A stretch of 64,000 nt of DNA from Chitinophagaceae bacterium (GCA_013140985.1 JABFRU010000021.1:1-64000); one strand, 5' to 3'; positions 19,482 to 31,100 are shown, counted from the stretch's first letter. Notes: generated by a model not told the origin, from the letters alone. Program-made: numbers and translations.

Positions 19482-19515
19482 AAGGGCTGGTTCAGTAAAT
19501 ACAGAACCAGCCCTT
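19482..19515. terminator. Bidirectional-type hairpin terminator
   Basis: aagggctggttc ... gaaccagccctt 12-bp stem. Confidence 0.7.
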
Positions 19516-19522
19516 AGTTTTA

Positions 19523-20008
19523 TTATTGCATTGGTTTCACCGGCGTCATAGCCACCAGTTCACAAAGCCATCCGCCATTTGTTCTTTTAAGTATAACAGA
19601 AAAGGCAAACGCCTCTTTCTCAGCCTTATTACCAAAACGATCGGTACGTTCTTCTGTATATTCCGTCATAATTAAATCATTGCTCAGGTAGCGGGCACTC
19701 CCGTTTAAATGTTTCATGTCTGTCTTGTCAGGCTTGGGCAATGTTTTAAACCATGCAAAAAGTTTTTCAAAAAACTCTTTTAATGCCGCCCGGCCTGATA
19801 CAATTTGTCCATCAGGAGAAATATGCGTTCCGTTTTCGGTGTAATAATTGGCCATCGTTGCAGCATCTAACCGTGCAAAAGCCATCATTATTTGCTGATA
19901 CGTTTTTCCGATGGCGATAGAATCTGCATCAGAAACTTTTTGAGCATTTACATTCATGCTGAATGTGGTGGTAAGCAGCAGCATGGCTGCAATAAATAAT
20001 TTTTTCAT
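19523..20008 (-). CDS. SnoaL/NTF2-like (SgcJ/EcaC-type) secreted protein
   Basis: Signal peptide; FARLDAATMANYYTENGTHISPDGQIVSGRAAL. Confidence 0.8.
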   Translation of the reverse strand: MKKLFIAAMLLLTTTFSMNVNAQKVSDADSIAIGKTYQQIMMAFARLDAATMANYYTENGTHISPDGQIVSGRAALKEFFEKLFAWFKTLPKPDKTDMKHLNGSARYLSNDLIMTEYTEERTDRFGNKAEKEAFAFSVILKRTNGGWLCELVAMTPVKPMQ

Positions 20009-20194
20009 TTTTTGTTTTTTGATTAATAAAAAATTTGATAGGACAAAAATGGGGACAGGAAGGAGGTCAATGCAAACAATCCCGAAGCAAAGACTTTCAA
20101 ATTTGTCGCATATAATACCTGTTGCGACATTTTTAGGATGAAATACTACTAAAGTATTGGTACTATCGGGTTCTGGAAGAATGTTTTTTTAATA

Positions 20195-21205
20195 TTACAA
20201 CCCCGCCCTCTTACTTATCTCCAGCATCCTGTCCATTGGTTTCTTTGCTGCCAGTCTCAGTTCTTCATCCATCGTTATCTCCGGTAGTTCATATTCCATG
20301 CAGAGGTAGAGTTTCTCCAGTGTATTGCGTTTCATATGCGGGCAATCATTGCAGGCACAACTGTTATCGGGAGGAGCGGGAATAAATGTTTTGTCGGGAG
20401 AATATTTCATCATCTGGTGAAGGATACCGGTCTCTGTAGCGACGATATATTCCTGCGTGGTATCTGATTGAGTGAATTTGAGTAACCCTGTTGTACTGCC
20501 AATAAAATCAGCCATGCGAAGAATAGGATCCTCGCATTCAGGATGTGCAATGAGTTTTGCATTGGGGTGACGGACTTTCAACTTCGTTATTCTTTCCAGG
20601 CTGAAGATCTCATGCACCATGCAGGCGCCATTCCATAGCAGCATATTTCTTCCCGTCACTTTGTTGATATAAGCGCCGAGGTTCTTATCAGGTGCAAAAA
20701 TGATCGGCTGTTCTTTTGGAAAACTTTCAACAATGATTTTTGCATTGCTGCTGGTGCAGATCACATCACTCAATGCTTTGATGCCGGCGCTGCAGTTGAT
20801 GTAACTGACGACCACATGATCGGGATGCTGCTCTTTGAATTTTTTGAATAAGGGCGGCGGGCAACTATCGCTCAGTGAACAGCCGGCTTTGAGGTCGGGG
20901 ATAACAACTTTTTTTGCGGGGTTTAGAATTTTTGCTGTCTCTGCCATGAAATGCACACCTGCAAAAACGATCATATCGGCCGTTGTTTTTTCTGCCTGCT
21001 GCGCCAAACCTAAACTATCCCCGATATAATCGGCCACATCCTGTATGTCCGGCTCCTGGTAGTAGTGCGCCAGCAGGATCGCATTCTTTTCTTTTTTCAA
21101 CCGTTCTATTTCGGCAAATAGGTCCAGTTGTGGGTCGAGGTCAATGTCAAGAAAACCGTTTTTGTAAATTTCTGCTTTGGCGGTATGGAAAGTTGCTGTG
21201 TTCAT
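20195..21205 (-). CDS. nadA: Quinolinate synthase
   Basis: [41 protein letters not shown]; conserved cysteines. Confidence 0.96.
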   Translation of the reverse strand: MNTATFHTAKAEIYKNGFLDIDLDPQLDLFAEIERLKKEKNAILLAHYYQEPDIQDVADYIGDSLGLAQQAEKTTADMIVFAGVHFMAETAKILNPAKKVVIPDLKAGCSLSDSCPPPLFKKFKEQHPDHVVVSYINCSAGIKALSDVICTSSNAKIIVESFPKEQPIIFAPDKNLGAYINKVTGRNMLLWNGACMVHEIFSLERITKLKVRHPNAKLIAHPECEDPILRMADFIGSTTGLLKFTQSDTTQEYIVATETGILHQMMKYSPDKTFIPAPPDNSCACNDCPHMKRNTLEKLYLCMEYELPEITMDEELRLAAKKPMDRMLEISKRAGL

Positions 21206-21299
21206 CGTTTGTTATCCTGAGCTTGTAGAAGGGTTAAACGTTGGGCAATATTCCGCTAAGCAAACCGGATTTTCAAAAATCATTTTTTTCGACCTGCGT

Positions 21300-21670
21300 T
21301 AATACAATAGTATTAATAATAGATATTTTATAAAAAAGAAACTATTATTATTACAGCTGTGGATTAGTGGAAAAGATACTTCGCAAAATTACTTGTTTGT
21401 TTTAATTCACATTTAAAACAGGGTAATCCACATAAACTATTGTTTACAGTGGCTGATCACAGGCTTCTTTGCACAGGATTGTGGATTACGAAAAAGAATA
21501 AGTTTTTATAAGAAGCCGGGTGGATAAGTGCGGGTCAATATAGAATAAGTACCATTATAAAAACACCTGGCCGAAATGATAACCCCTTTAAAAAAAGTAG
21601 AAGCCAAGAATCCAGTTTCATATCCACATTTCACAACAGGATTATTCACAGAAAAAGGAAGCAATCCACA
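21300..21670. other. Candidate chromosomal replication origin (oriC)
   Basis: AT-rich tract 21300-21355; DnaA-box-like TGTGGATTA (21358, 21480), TAATCCACA (21424), TTATTCACA perfect (21642), one-mismatch sites at 21403, 21519, 21620; on the - strand TAATCCACA-GCTG-TAATAATAATAG. Confidence 0.65.
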
Positions 21671-21810
21671 AAGTGATGGGGAGAAAAACGTTGAAAGGAA
21701 TAGTCATATTGGTCACATAAGTCAAATTAATTACACCTCGATCGACCACTATGAGCAAAAAAAAGGCATAGATCAGAAAGTGTTACTTTTAAAGCCCCAA
21801 ATTTTATAGT

Positions 21811-23976
21811 ATGAGATACCTGAAGATTTTCCTCGTTACAGTATTAATATTTGTAAGAACAGCGGCCCGGGCCGATGAAGGCATGTGGCTTCCTTTGTTA
21901 TTAAGCAAGCTGAATGAAAAACAGATGAAGAGCCTGGGGATGAAGATCAGCGCAAAGGATATATATAGTATTAACAGCGGCAGCCTGAAAGATGCGATCG
22001 TAAGTTTCGGCGGCTTTTGTACTGGCGAGATCATTTCCAATAAAGGCCTTGTACTTACTAATCACCATTGTGGATTTGATGCAGTGCAAAATCATTCTAC
22101 ACTTGAACATAACTATATAAGAGATGGATTTTGGGCAAAGAATTACAGCGAAGAACTAAAAAACCCAACCCTGTTTGCCACATTTATAGTACGGATAGAA
22201 GATGTATCCACCCTCGCATTAAGTGGTGTTACCACAAATATGAGCGAAAGCGAAAGACAATCTACCATTGATAAGAATATCAACCTGATCAGGACCAATG
22301 CAAAAAAAGAGAAATACCAGGATAGTTTTGTAAGAGGGTTCTTTGAGAACAATCAATATTATTTATTCGTTACAGAAACATATAAAGATGTAAGATTGGT
22401 AGGTGCGCCGCCTTCTTCTATCGGCAATTTTGGAAAAGACACTGACAACTGGATGTGGCCACGTCATACCGGCGATTTTTCCATGTTCCGCATTTATGCA
22501 GGTAAGGATAATAAGCCGGCCGAATATTCGCCGGAGAATGTACCATATGTTCCCAAAAAATCATTGTCTATTTCATTAGATGGTGTTGCAGAAAATGATT
22601 TTACCATGGTATTTGGTTTCCCGGGAAGAACGATGGAGTATTTATATTCAGCCGCTGTGGAGCAGATCATGACAGTAAATGATCCGGCAAAAATTGCTAT
22701 AAGAGATAAGGCGTTGAATGTTATTGATGGTTTCATGAGAAAAGATGAGCAGATCAAAATTCAGTATGCGGCCAAATATGCAAGCATTCAAAATTCCTAT
22801 AAAAAATGGCAGGGTGAAGTGATGGGACTCACCAGCACCAATGCGGTGGGTAAAAAGAGAACGTATGAAGCAGAGTTTCAAAAAAGGGTTGATGCAAATC
22901 CTCAATGGAAAGAACAATATGGTTCTTTGCTGAGACATCTCGACGATGCATATTCGGCACTAAAACCCCACGGCTATGCAAGAGATTATTATACGGAGAT
23001 AGTAAGCAGAATAGAATTATTTACCATTGCATCTCAAATGAATTCACTGGTCGCTGCTTATGAAAAAGAAGGGGAAAAAGGATATAAAACAAGACTTGAC
23101 CAGGTAAAGAATATCCTGTCCGGTATTTATGAAGAATACAATGCGGCGGTGGATCAAAAACTATTTGAAACACTGATGGCTATGTATATAAAGGACCAGG
23201 AAGCCAGATATGTTTCGCCGCTGCTCAAAGAATTTTTAAATGACGCCGAAGATTTTAATAAACTGGCTGTAAAAATATTTGATGCCACCAATCTTGATGA
23301 TGCCGGCGCAACAATGAAATGGCTCGATAAACCAGCTGCAGAAGCAGTAGTTGATATAAAGAAGCAGTTGGTGGTTCAGCTTCAGCAGGATCTTTTAAAA
23401 ACATACCAGGCACAAGTGCAGGGAAAGCTGAATGAAATACAAAGCAGTATCAATAAGCTGCAGCGAACCTATATGCAGGCACAGATGGATGTGTTCAAAG
23501 AGAAAACATTTTATCCCGATGCCAACAGCACATTGCGGGTCACTTATGGTAATGTGAAAGGATATAATCCAAGAGACGGAGTGCAATATGGTTTCTACAC
23601 ATACCTCGATGGTGTAATGGAAAAATATAAGCCCGGAGATTATGAATTTGATGTTCCGGAAAAATTAAGATCATTATATAATGCCAAAGATTTTGGTCAA
23701 TATGGAAGCAACGGCAAAATGCCGGTTTGCTTTATTGCCCGCAATCATACTACCGGGGGCAATTCCGGCAGCCCGGCGCTGGATGCATACGGAAACCTGA
23801 TCGGCCTCAACTTCGACCGGGTATGGGAGGGAACCATGAGCGATATTAATTACGACCCCTCCATTTGCCGGAACATCATGGTGGATATCCGCTATGTTTT
23901 ATTCATTGTTGACAAATTTGCCGGTGCCAGCCACCTGGTGAAGGAGATGAAGCTTGTGCATCCGAAAAAGAAGTAG
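21811..23976 (+). CDS. S46 family dipeptidyl-peptidase (DPP11-like)
   Basis: GFCTGEIISNKGLVLTNHHCGF; TGGNSGSPALDAYGNLIGLNFDRVWEG. Confidence 0.93.
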   Translation: MRYLKIFLVTVLIFVRTAARADEGMWLPLLLSKLNEKQMKSLGMKISAKDIYSINSGSLKDAIVSFGGFCTGEIISNKGLVLTNHHCGFDAVQNHSTLEHNYIRDGFWAKNYSEELKNPTLFATFIVRIEDVSTLALSGVTTNMSESERQSTIDKNINLIRTNAKKEKYQDSFVRGFFENNQYYLFVTETYKDVRLVGAPPSSIGNFGKDTDNWMWPRHTGDFSMFRIYAGKDNKPAEYSPENVPYVPKKSLSISLDGVAENDFTMVFGFPGRTMEYLYSAAVEQIMTVNDPAKIAIRDKALNVIDGFMRKDEQIKIQYAAKYASIQNSYKKWQGEVMGLTSTNAVGKKRTYEAEFQKRVDANPQWKEQYGSLLRHLDDAYSALKPHGYARDYYTEIVSRIELFTIASQMNSLVAAYEKEGEKGYKTRLDQVKNILSGIYEEYNAAVDQKLFETLMAMYIKDQEARYVSPLLKEFLNDAEDFNKLAVKIFDATNLDDAGATMKWLDKPAAEAVVDIKKQLVVQLQQDLLKTYQAQVQGKLNEIQSSINKLQRTYMQAQMDVFKEKTFYPDANSTLRVTYGNVKGYNPRDGVQYGFYTYLDGVMEKYKPGDYEFDVPEKLRSLYNAKDFGQYGSNGKMPVCFIARNHTTGGNSGSPALDAYGNLIGLNFDRVWEGTMSDINYDPSICRNIMVDIRYVLFIVDKFAGASHLVKEMKLVHPKKK

Positions 23977-24070
23977 TTAATCAGGAATTGGTTAATTGGG
24001 GATTAGGCAATTAGTACAGAATTTTCCGCACAAAGACCTAATCAACCAATTAACTAATTAACCAGTCAAC
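23976..24070. repeat. Octamer-phased degenerate inverted repeat
   Basis: GTTAATCA..GTTAATTG ... TAATCAAC CAATTAAC TAATTAAC CAGTCAAC. Confidence 0.7.
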
Positions 24071-24098
24071 TATCCCCAATTTTTCCCCAAAAAGCCCC

Positions 24099-24124
24099 TA
24101 TTTTTGCCTCCCGAAAAATTCGGG
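24099..24124 (+). promoter_or_regulatory. Promoter -7 (TATTTTTG) followed by 5'-UTR hairpin
   Basis: TATTTTTG-cct-CCCGAA-AAA-TTCGGG upstream of 24144. Confidence 0.5.
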
Positions 24125-24143
24125 ATTTAAACACAGGTACACT

Positions 24144-26315
24144 ATGTCTATTATTCAAACTATCAGGGATAAAGGAGCAAAGATCTCTGTAGCACTAATT
24201 GCACTGGCACTGGTTGGATTTATTTTGACCGATTATTTTTCCGGTAAGGGCAAGAATGTTTTTTCAGGAGGATCATCAGTAGTGGGTAGTGTGAACGGAA
24301 AAAAAATTTCCTATGATGCATTTAAGGCACAAGTAGATGATAATATAAGCAGGACCGAAAATATGTACAGGCAGCAAGGTATGCAGCCACCTCCCGCATC
24401 AAGGCTTACAAAAGATGCAGTTGACCAGGCCTGGAACCAGGAAGTAAGCCGCTTGCTTCTGCGTGGAGAATTTGATCGCATCGGAATGCGGATAGGTAAA
24501 AAAGAAAGAGGTGATATGTTATATGGTTCCAATGCACCGGACTTCATAAAAAAGGCAGGCACTGATGAGAATACAGGTATTTATGACCCCATAAGAGCCA
24601 AGCAGCAGGTTGATCAAATGCTGAAAAACAGGCAAACACCACAGGAACAAAAAGACGAATTCAATAATTATCTAAACAGCATGGATGATTACCGGATGCA
24701 GGAAAAATATACTTCGCTTTTTTCCAATAGCCTCAATTATCCCCGCTGGTTCATTGAGAAACAGGTAAACGATAATGCACAGGTGGCAAAAATATCAATG
24801 GTAAAAATGTTGTACACGGATTCATCATTTGTTGACAGTACCATACAGATCACTGATAAGGAAATAGCTGAATATATCGGCAAGCGCAAAGACCTGTTCA
24901 AACAGGAAACATCAAGAAGCATACATTTTGTATCGTTCAGCGCATTGCCAACGAAAGAAGATTCTGCAGAAGCAAAAAAAGCGTTGCTTGACCTGAAACC
25001 AGAATTTGATACAGCTACCGAATTCTCCTCTTTTGCTGCCCGTGATGTTGAGATGCAGTCTCCAGATATCTTTTCAACGCCAGCGCAGTTACCGCCTGTT
25101 GGTAAAGACAGCATTGTTCGGCTCGGAAAAAATGGAGTATATGGTCCTTATCTGGAAGGAGGGGCCTATGTAATGGCGAAATTGTTCGACACAAAGATTT
25201 TACCCGACTCTGTAAAATGCCGCCACGTATTGGTCGGCACAGATCCGCAGAGCGGTGGCGTGGATGATAGTACTGCATCCCGCCGGATTGATAGTATTAA
25301 AAGAGCGATAGATGGCGGCGCTACATGGGAAGCAATGGCGATGAGGTATAACTCCGATGATACAAAAAACACCAAAGGAGAAATGACTTTCTCTGCTGCC
25401 CAAATACAATCGGTGAATTTTGCAAAAGAGTTCGGTCAGTTCATTTTATGGGATGGAAAACCCGGGGATAAGAAAGTGGTGAAAACATCTTTTGGATATC
25501 ACTATATCGAAATACTTTCTTTTATCAAACCCGGAACACAATATAAAGTAGCGTATCTCGCCAAAGGGGTGTTGGCGAGTGAGCAAACCGACAAAGACGC
25601 ACAACAGCTGGCCAATGATTTCTTTGGCCAGGCAAAGGATATGAAAACCTTTGATGCGGCCGTTGAAAAATTGCTAAAGCCTTCCGGCGGAGCCAAAGCA
25701 ATTGCGTCAAACATTCGCCCATTGGATGCAATGGTAAATGCAACTGGCGCCACACCAATGACATCCCGTTCTTTTGTAACGAATATCTATAAAGCAAAGT
25801 TGGGTGAAGTAATGGCGCCCGAGAAAGTGGAAAGTAATTATGTGGTAGCAATTGTTACGGAAGTGAACGAGGAGGGAACCATGCCGGTTGCAAAAGCCAG
25901 GCCCGGCGTTGAGTTTGAAATTCGGAAAAAGAAAAAGGCGGCAATCATCAGGCAAAAGATCGGCACTGTTACTACACTTGAAGATGCAGCAGCAAAGCTT
26001 GGAAAGCAGATCGAAACGATTGACAGCCTCCGGATGGAGGCGGGCAGTTCTTCTATTGTTGGATATGAACCAAGAGTTATAGGAGCGGCTTTCAATCCGG
26101 CCAATAAAGGAAAAGTTGTAACTGAAATTCTGGAGGGATCAAGCGGCGTATATGTGATCCGGGTAGAAAACACAGGCGCCACCCCATCAACTGAAGGAAG
26201 TGTGGAGGATCAAAGAAAAGCAAAATACCAGTCGGGAAGAGGACAACAGGTAGGCCCAATGGAAGGATTGAGAAAAGCAGCGACAATAAAAGATAAGCGA
26301 GCCAATAGGTTTTAA
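24144..26315 (+). CDS. PpiD/SurA-like peptidylprolyl isomerase
   Basis: N-terminal TM anchor, SurA_N-like region and PPIC-like domain. Confidence 0.9.
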   Translation: MSIIQTIRDKGAKISVALIALALVGFILTDYFSGKGKNVFSGGSSVVGSVNGKKISYDAFKAQVDDNISRTENMYRQQGMQPPPASRLTKDAVDQAWNQEVSRLLLRGEFDRIGMRIGKKERGDMLYGSNAPDFIKKAGTDENTGIYDPIRAKQQVDQMLKNRQTPQEQKDEFNNYLNSMDDYRMQEKYTSLFSNSLNYPRWFIEKQVNDNAQVAKISMVKMLYTDSSFVDSTIQITDKEIAEYIGKRKDLFKQETSRSIHFVSFSALPTKEDSAEAKKALLDLKPEFDTATEFSSFAARDVEMQSPDIFSTPAQLPPVGKDSIVRLGKNGVYGPYLEGGAYVMAKLFDTKILPDSVKCRHVLVGTDPQSGGVDDSTASRRIDSIKRAIDGGATWEAMAMRYNSDDTKNTKGEMTFSAAQIQSVNFAKEFGQFILWDGKPGDKKVVKTSFGYHYIEILSFIKPGTQYKVAYLAKGVLASEQTDKDAQQLANDFFGQAKDMKTFDAAVEKLLKPSGGAKAIASNIRPLDAMVNATGATPMTSRSFVTNIYKAKLGEVMAPEKVESNYVVAIVTEVNEEGTMPVAKARPGVEFEIRKKKKAAIIRQKIGTVTTLEDAAAKLGKQIETIDSLRMEAGSSSIVGYEPRVIGAAFNPANKGKVVTEILEGSSGVYVIRVENTGATPSTEGSVEDQRKAKYQSGRGQQVGPMEGLRKAATIKDKRANRF

Positions 26316-26336
26316 GCATAACATTTCTGAATACAG

Positions 26337-26366
26337 CCCCGCTTTGAATGATCATAGCGGGGTTTT
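26337..26366 (+). terminator. Rho-independent terminator
   Basis: ccccgct ... agcggggtttt. Confidence 0.8.
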
Positions 26367-26433
26367 GTTTTACGGATGTCGCAAACAAGAGGCTGGCATT
26401 ATTTGTTAGTTTTACAGACCTATCATTTATTAC

Positions 26434-26943
26434 ATGAGCGACCCGATAATAAACAGAGTAGCAGAAAGCGGATTGATAACACTGAATCCCGAGGACTATT
26501 TTCCGAAAGGAGAAACAGCGTTATTTGACCTGAAGGATCATTTGTTCATGGGCCTGATCCTAAAAGAAAAAGATTTCAGGGAAGCCCTGAAGAATATTGA
26601 CTGGGCTGTTTATCAACATAAGAATGTTGCATTATTCTGTTCCGCAGATGCCATCATTCCTGTATGGGCATGGATGCTGGTTGCATCCTACCTTCAGCCC
26701 GTAGCCAAAGAAATTGTCATGGGCGATGAGAAAGAATTGCACAAACAGCTTTTCCTTAAAAATCTATCCGCCATAAATATCAATGAGCTTGCCGACAAAA
26801 GAGTAGTAATAAAAGGTTGCGGAGAAACTCCTGTCGGAGATTATGTATATATGGAGATTACCAAAATGATCCGCCCGGTTGTGAAGAGTATTATGTATGG
26901 CGAACCCTGCAGCACTGTTCCGGTATTTAAGAAAGCCCGTTGA
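26434..26943 (+). CDS. DUF2480 family protein
   Basis: IINRVAESGLITLNPEDYFP...LFDLKDHLFMGLILKEKDFREAL. Confidence 0.85.
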   Translation: MSDPIINRVAESGLITLNPEDYFPKGETALFDLKDHLFMGLILKEKDFREALKNIDWAVYQHKNVALFCSADAIIPVWAWMLVASYLQPVAKEIVMGDEKELHKQLFLKNLSAININELADKRVVIKGCGETPVGDYVYMEITKMIRPVVKSIMYGEPCSTVPVFKKAR

Positions 26944-26950
26944 TCAACGA

Positions 26951-28063
26951 TCAGAACCAGCCCCGTCTTTTAAAAATATATAACATGATCGTTGGGATGA
27001 TGAGCATTACTCCCACGGTGACAAAAAAACCGATACCATTGCCCGCAAAAGGGATCTTTTGAAAATTCATTCCGAAAATGCCGCCAATAACAGTGGCCGG
27101 CGCCAACAGGCAGGTAACGATGGCCATCACCTTCATCACTTCATTCATTTTTAGGTTCACATTGTTGACATGAAGATCCTGCATGCTCACCATTATATCC
27201 CGGTAGTTCTCTACCAGGTCAATGGCCTGGACAATGTGGTCATAAACGTCTTTATAATATTTAGTGTGGCGGTCTTCCAGCAATTCGCTTTCGCTGCGCA
27301 AAAAACCATTCACTACTTCACGAACGGGAGAAAAGTTTCTTTTTAATACGATCAACTCTTTTCGTAACTGGGTGATATGGGCTAAAGCCCTGGGATTGTT
27401 ACCTCTTGCCACCTCCTCTTCCACCTCTTCGATACGTTCTCCCAGTTTTTCCATTACAACGAAATAATGGTCAACGATCATATCAAGCAATGAATAACAG
27501 AGATAATCGGCGCCCCGCTGCCTTAATTTAGAGATCGGCGATTTTATTTTTTCCCGCAAGGAATTAAATACATCCCGGTGTGCATCTTCCTGGAAGCTGA
27601 TCACAACATCTTTGGCAAGAATGATACTGATCTGTTCTTGTTCTATCAGATCTTTGTCATGATTATAGTAAAGCATATTCAGCAGGCAAAAAACACTGTT
27701 TTCTGCTTCGTCAAGCTTGGGCCGCTGGTTGATACTTAATATATCTTCAATAACGAGAGGGTGAATATCGAAATTGGTGCAAATAGCCTCCACATCAGCT
27801 TTGCGCAACCCATCAACATTGATCCAGGTGGTGCGGCCACTTGTTTTATAACAGAAACTATCAGTAACGGAGAATAATTTTTTTTCTTCCAGTGAATCGG
27901 GGTTATAATCAAAAACACGGATGACAACTTCCTTCGCTTCTTCCCGTTGGGGAATAATGGTTGGGTTTACCGATAAGATCTCTTTTGTTCTTTTAGTGGC
28001 GAACAGGTTGGGCAGGTAGAGATATTTCAGATATTTATCGGGCCGAAGCTTATCCAGTTTCAT
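26951..28063 (-). CDS. corA: CorA family Mg2+/Co2+ transporter
   Basis: IFGMNFQKIP (GMN motif), two C-terminal TM helices. Confidence 0.94.
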   Translation of the reverse strand: MKLDKLRPDKYLKYLYLPNLFATKRTKEILSVNPTIIPQREEAKEVVIRVFDYNPDSLEEKKLFSVTDSFCYKTSGRTTWINVDGLRKADVEAICTNFDIHPLVIEDILSINQRPKLDEAENSVFCLLNMLYYNHDKDLIEQEQISIILAKDVVISFQEDAHRDVFNSLREKIKSPISKLRQRGADYLCYSLLDMIVDHYFVVMEKLGERIEEVEEEVARGNNPRALAHITQLRKELIVLKRNFSPVREVVNGFLRSESELLEDRHTKYYKDVYDHIVQAIDLVENYRDIMVSMQDLHVNNVNLKMNEVMKVMAIVTCLLAPATVIGGIFGMNFQKIPFAGNGIGFFVTVGVMLIIPTIMLYIFKRRGWF

Positions 28064-28107
28064 AAAAGGAAAGTTAGCAAAAGAAAACGAGTGATAAAAA
28101 GGAGGAG

Positions 28108-31100
28108 CTATTTATTCGCTTCAATCCATTCAATGGCTTTTGTAATGATCGCATCAGCCAGTTCGTTCAACTTGTCTTTTGTGCCGGCCATATCAAATTG
28201 CTGTTTGCTATCATCCCCCTTTTTCAGATTTACTTTTATCGTTATTGCGTTTTCTTTTACAGCATAGCCGCCAGCCAGGGAATAAGCTTCAAAAGAACCG
28301 CTTGAGGGAAGAAAAAGAATATTCTTCCCAGCTTCTGTTTTCGAAAGATCGTCCAGCCGCTTGTCAATTAATTTCCGCATACCAAGATCATCATCGCTTA
28401 TGGCGATATTTAAAAAATTCCCGGAAGTGAATAATGTCTTGGCATCTTCCGACAGTTTGATCTTTGCGATCACTTCATTATCCACCAGCCCCACATTGAA
28501 GTCGGTGTTGGTTACGATCTGCGGTTCCTGCCGGCTTGGATCTTGTTTTGTAATATCACTCACCGTTTGGGCAGCCGTATTAAACCAGCGGCTTACATTC
28601 AGGTATTTACCTTCATCCAGGATATCCGGTTTTTCTTTGATCACTTTTAATAAAGAAAAAGTAAGATATCCATGTCCGTATATGCCCGACTCAAAAGCCA
28701 CCTGGCTGCTGGTGGATGCAGATAAAATGAACAAACCAGATCGTTCATTTAATTTATCAATTGCTTTTACCTGTTGTGCATCATTGTCGCCCCTTACAGC
28801 AAGCAACCGATGATCGGGGATCATATTATTGATAGCTTGTCCGCTTTTACAGGCATCCAGGATAAGAATTCTTTTTTGCGCTTTGATGTTTTGTGGCTTG
28901 ATCCAGTCGGTTAGTTCTGTCATGCTGAGGCCGACATCTTTAAAACTCGCCTCATCACTCAGCGAAGATGCATCGGCTGTCATGTAGTAGAACTGTTTTG
29001 TTTTATCATGCATTACCCCATGTCCCGATAAAAAAATAAAAAGAATATCATTAGGACCCGCTTTGGTGGCAATATCATCAAGGGTCCTTTTAATTGCTTT
29101 TTTCTCAGGAAACAGGTAACCGCTGTCCGTAGTAAGGTTATACATAAAGACATGGTCATTCCCCAGCAGTTTTTTTGCCGCATTGGATATGGTGGCAGAA
29201 ATTTCTGTTGCATCGTTGGCAGCATATTCAAGGTCCATTTTTTCACCCTTATAATTACTCACACCCACCATTACGCCAAAAAGATTCGGCGGCGTTCTTT
29301 TTTCTTTGCCCGGATCGTCTATAATAACCAATGGGCGGGACGAGGAACTATTGTTGGCTGTATAGGCTTTAATTGCAATGCTGTTTTCTTGTCCCGCAAT
29401 AAAATAACCCAGCAGGTCTTTCTTAAATAATCGCAATTCATATGCATTACCAACTTTTTTTAATTGTGAGGGTTGAATAGAAAGAGTTGGCGTTCCGTTA
29501 AAGCTTACTACTGTTTCTCCCAATCCGCCGCTACGGGGTTTTATTTTAAAATAGAATTCGCCGGCAATGCCCTTGCTCTGCTCAACAGCAGGAGTAAGGC
29601 TGCAGATGCTGAGCTCGTCAATCGTTTTGGAATTGATCGCCTCTCCCCGGCTGATACGCCGTGCCAGGTCCGGAACCCAAAGTTGGTCTTTCACCTGGTC
29701 GAGCCCGACGATCTCATTGCCACAAACGAAATGAAGTAATTTTCTTGCGGCATCAGTTCCGTCATAGCGGCTGGAAGAATCAATAACCAGGTAGTTGGAA
29801 TTATCAATGATCACCAATCTCAATATTGGTTTTGGGTTTTCCAGGTCATATATCTTAATGGAATTATTGGCCGAAGTTGCTATCACTCTTTTATGGTCCG
29901 GGCTTAGCTGAACATGATTGTGTATCTCTTTTTCGCTGGTCCAAAAACTATAATACTGATCAGTGTAAATATTTTGAACAACAATGATGTCAACAAGCCA
30001 GCTCAGCACAAGACTGTCATAGGTAATATTACCGGCACGGGTGGCAATATGCCAGTTGATCTCAGAAGTGTCGCCGTTATTCTTGAGGGGAAGAGGGGAA
30101 AGCGAGCCATTCTCTATGTCCCACACAAGATCGTTACCCGTTGTTTTGATAATTATCTTTTTGCCCGACGGATCATATTGAGTTCCCAATAAAGAAAGCG
30201 TTTCTGCTTTCAGTTCGTTAACAGGTTTAAGTGGTGCCGGTCCTGTTTTCGAAGAAATATCCCAGAGAGCTGCTTTTTTATTTTCATTTCCCGTGATCAT
30301 TTTTTTTCCATCTTCACTAATGCGGGCATCATACACAGTAGAAAAGCCGGAGATGGCTGGAAAAGACTCAGCGGGCTTGCCGGTTTGTGAATCATAAATT
30401 ATTACTTCATCACCATCAGCGATAAAAAATTTTTTCCCGTCAGCACTGAAGCTGACAGCATGTATTTCATTTTTTCTTTGTATGGCAAAAAGCTCCTTTC
30501 CGGTTGCAGTTTCTATCATACAAAAACTGGAATCCTGTTTTTTTAAGGCAAGTATCCGGCTACCATCAGGGCTTAAGAAATCGGAACCAACCGGGACAAG
30601 AAGGTTGTTTCTTGCATAACTCAGCCGGCCTGTTTTTTTATCATAAACCGAAAGGGAATCCCAATACTCTAAAAATTGAATATTGTTATAATAGCCGTTA
30701 TACTTATTTAGTTTTATGCAGAACCTTCCATCCTTTGAAATTTTATACAGAACCTTTTCCTCAAGATCGGGCCCGCCATCGAATTTTAATTGCGTAAGCT
30801 TTTTTCCTGTAACGGCATCTATAGTAACCGGCGAATCATCGGAGATGGTATAGGTGATCGTTTTATCGTCCCAGCTAAATGCGATATCTAAAACGTTTTT
30901 GGGAGTTTGTTTCGATAACAGTAAGGGTTTCCCGGTTTGGGCATCCCATGTCCTTACGCCGCCATCAGAAGAATAAGTAGCTATTTTTTTTCCATCACGG
31001 CTATATGCAAATTTAGATATTTTGCTCCCGGGAGTTTTAAGGATAAAAACCGGTTTCAGGGTTTCTACGTCAAGCACCCAAAGTCGGCCAAGTTCCGTGA

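Noticed and set aside
21662-21670. CAATCCACA as a further DnaA box
   Set aside because: Two mismatches to TTATNCACA; not counted as support for oriC.
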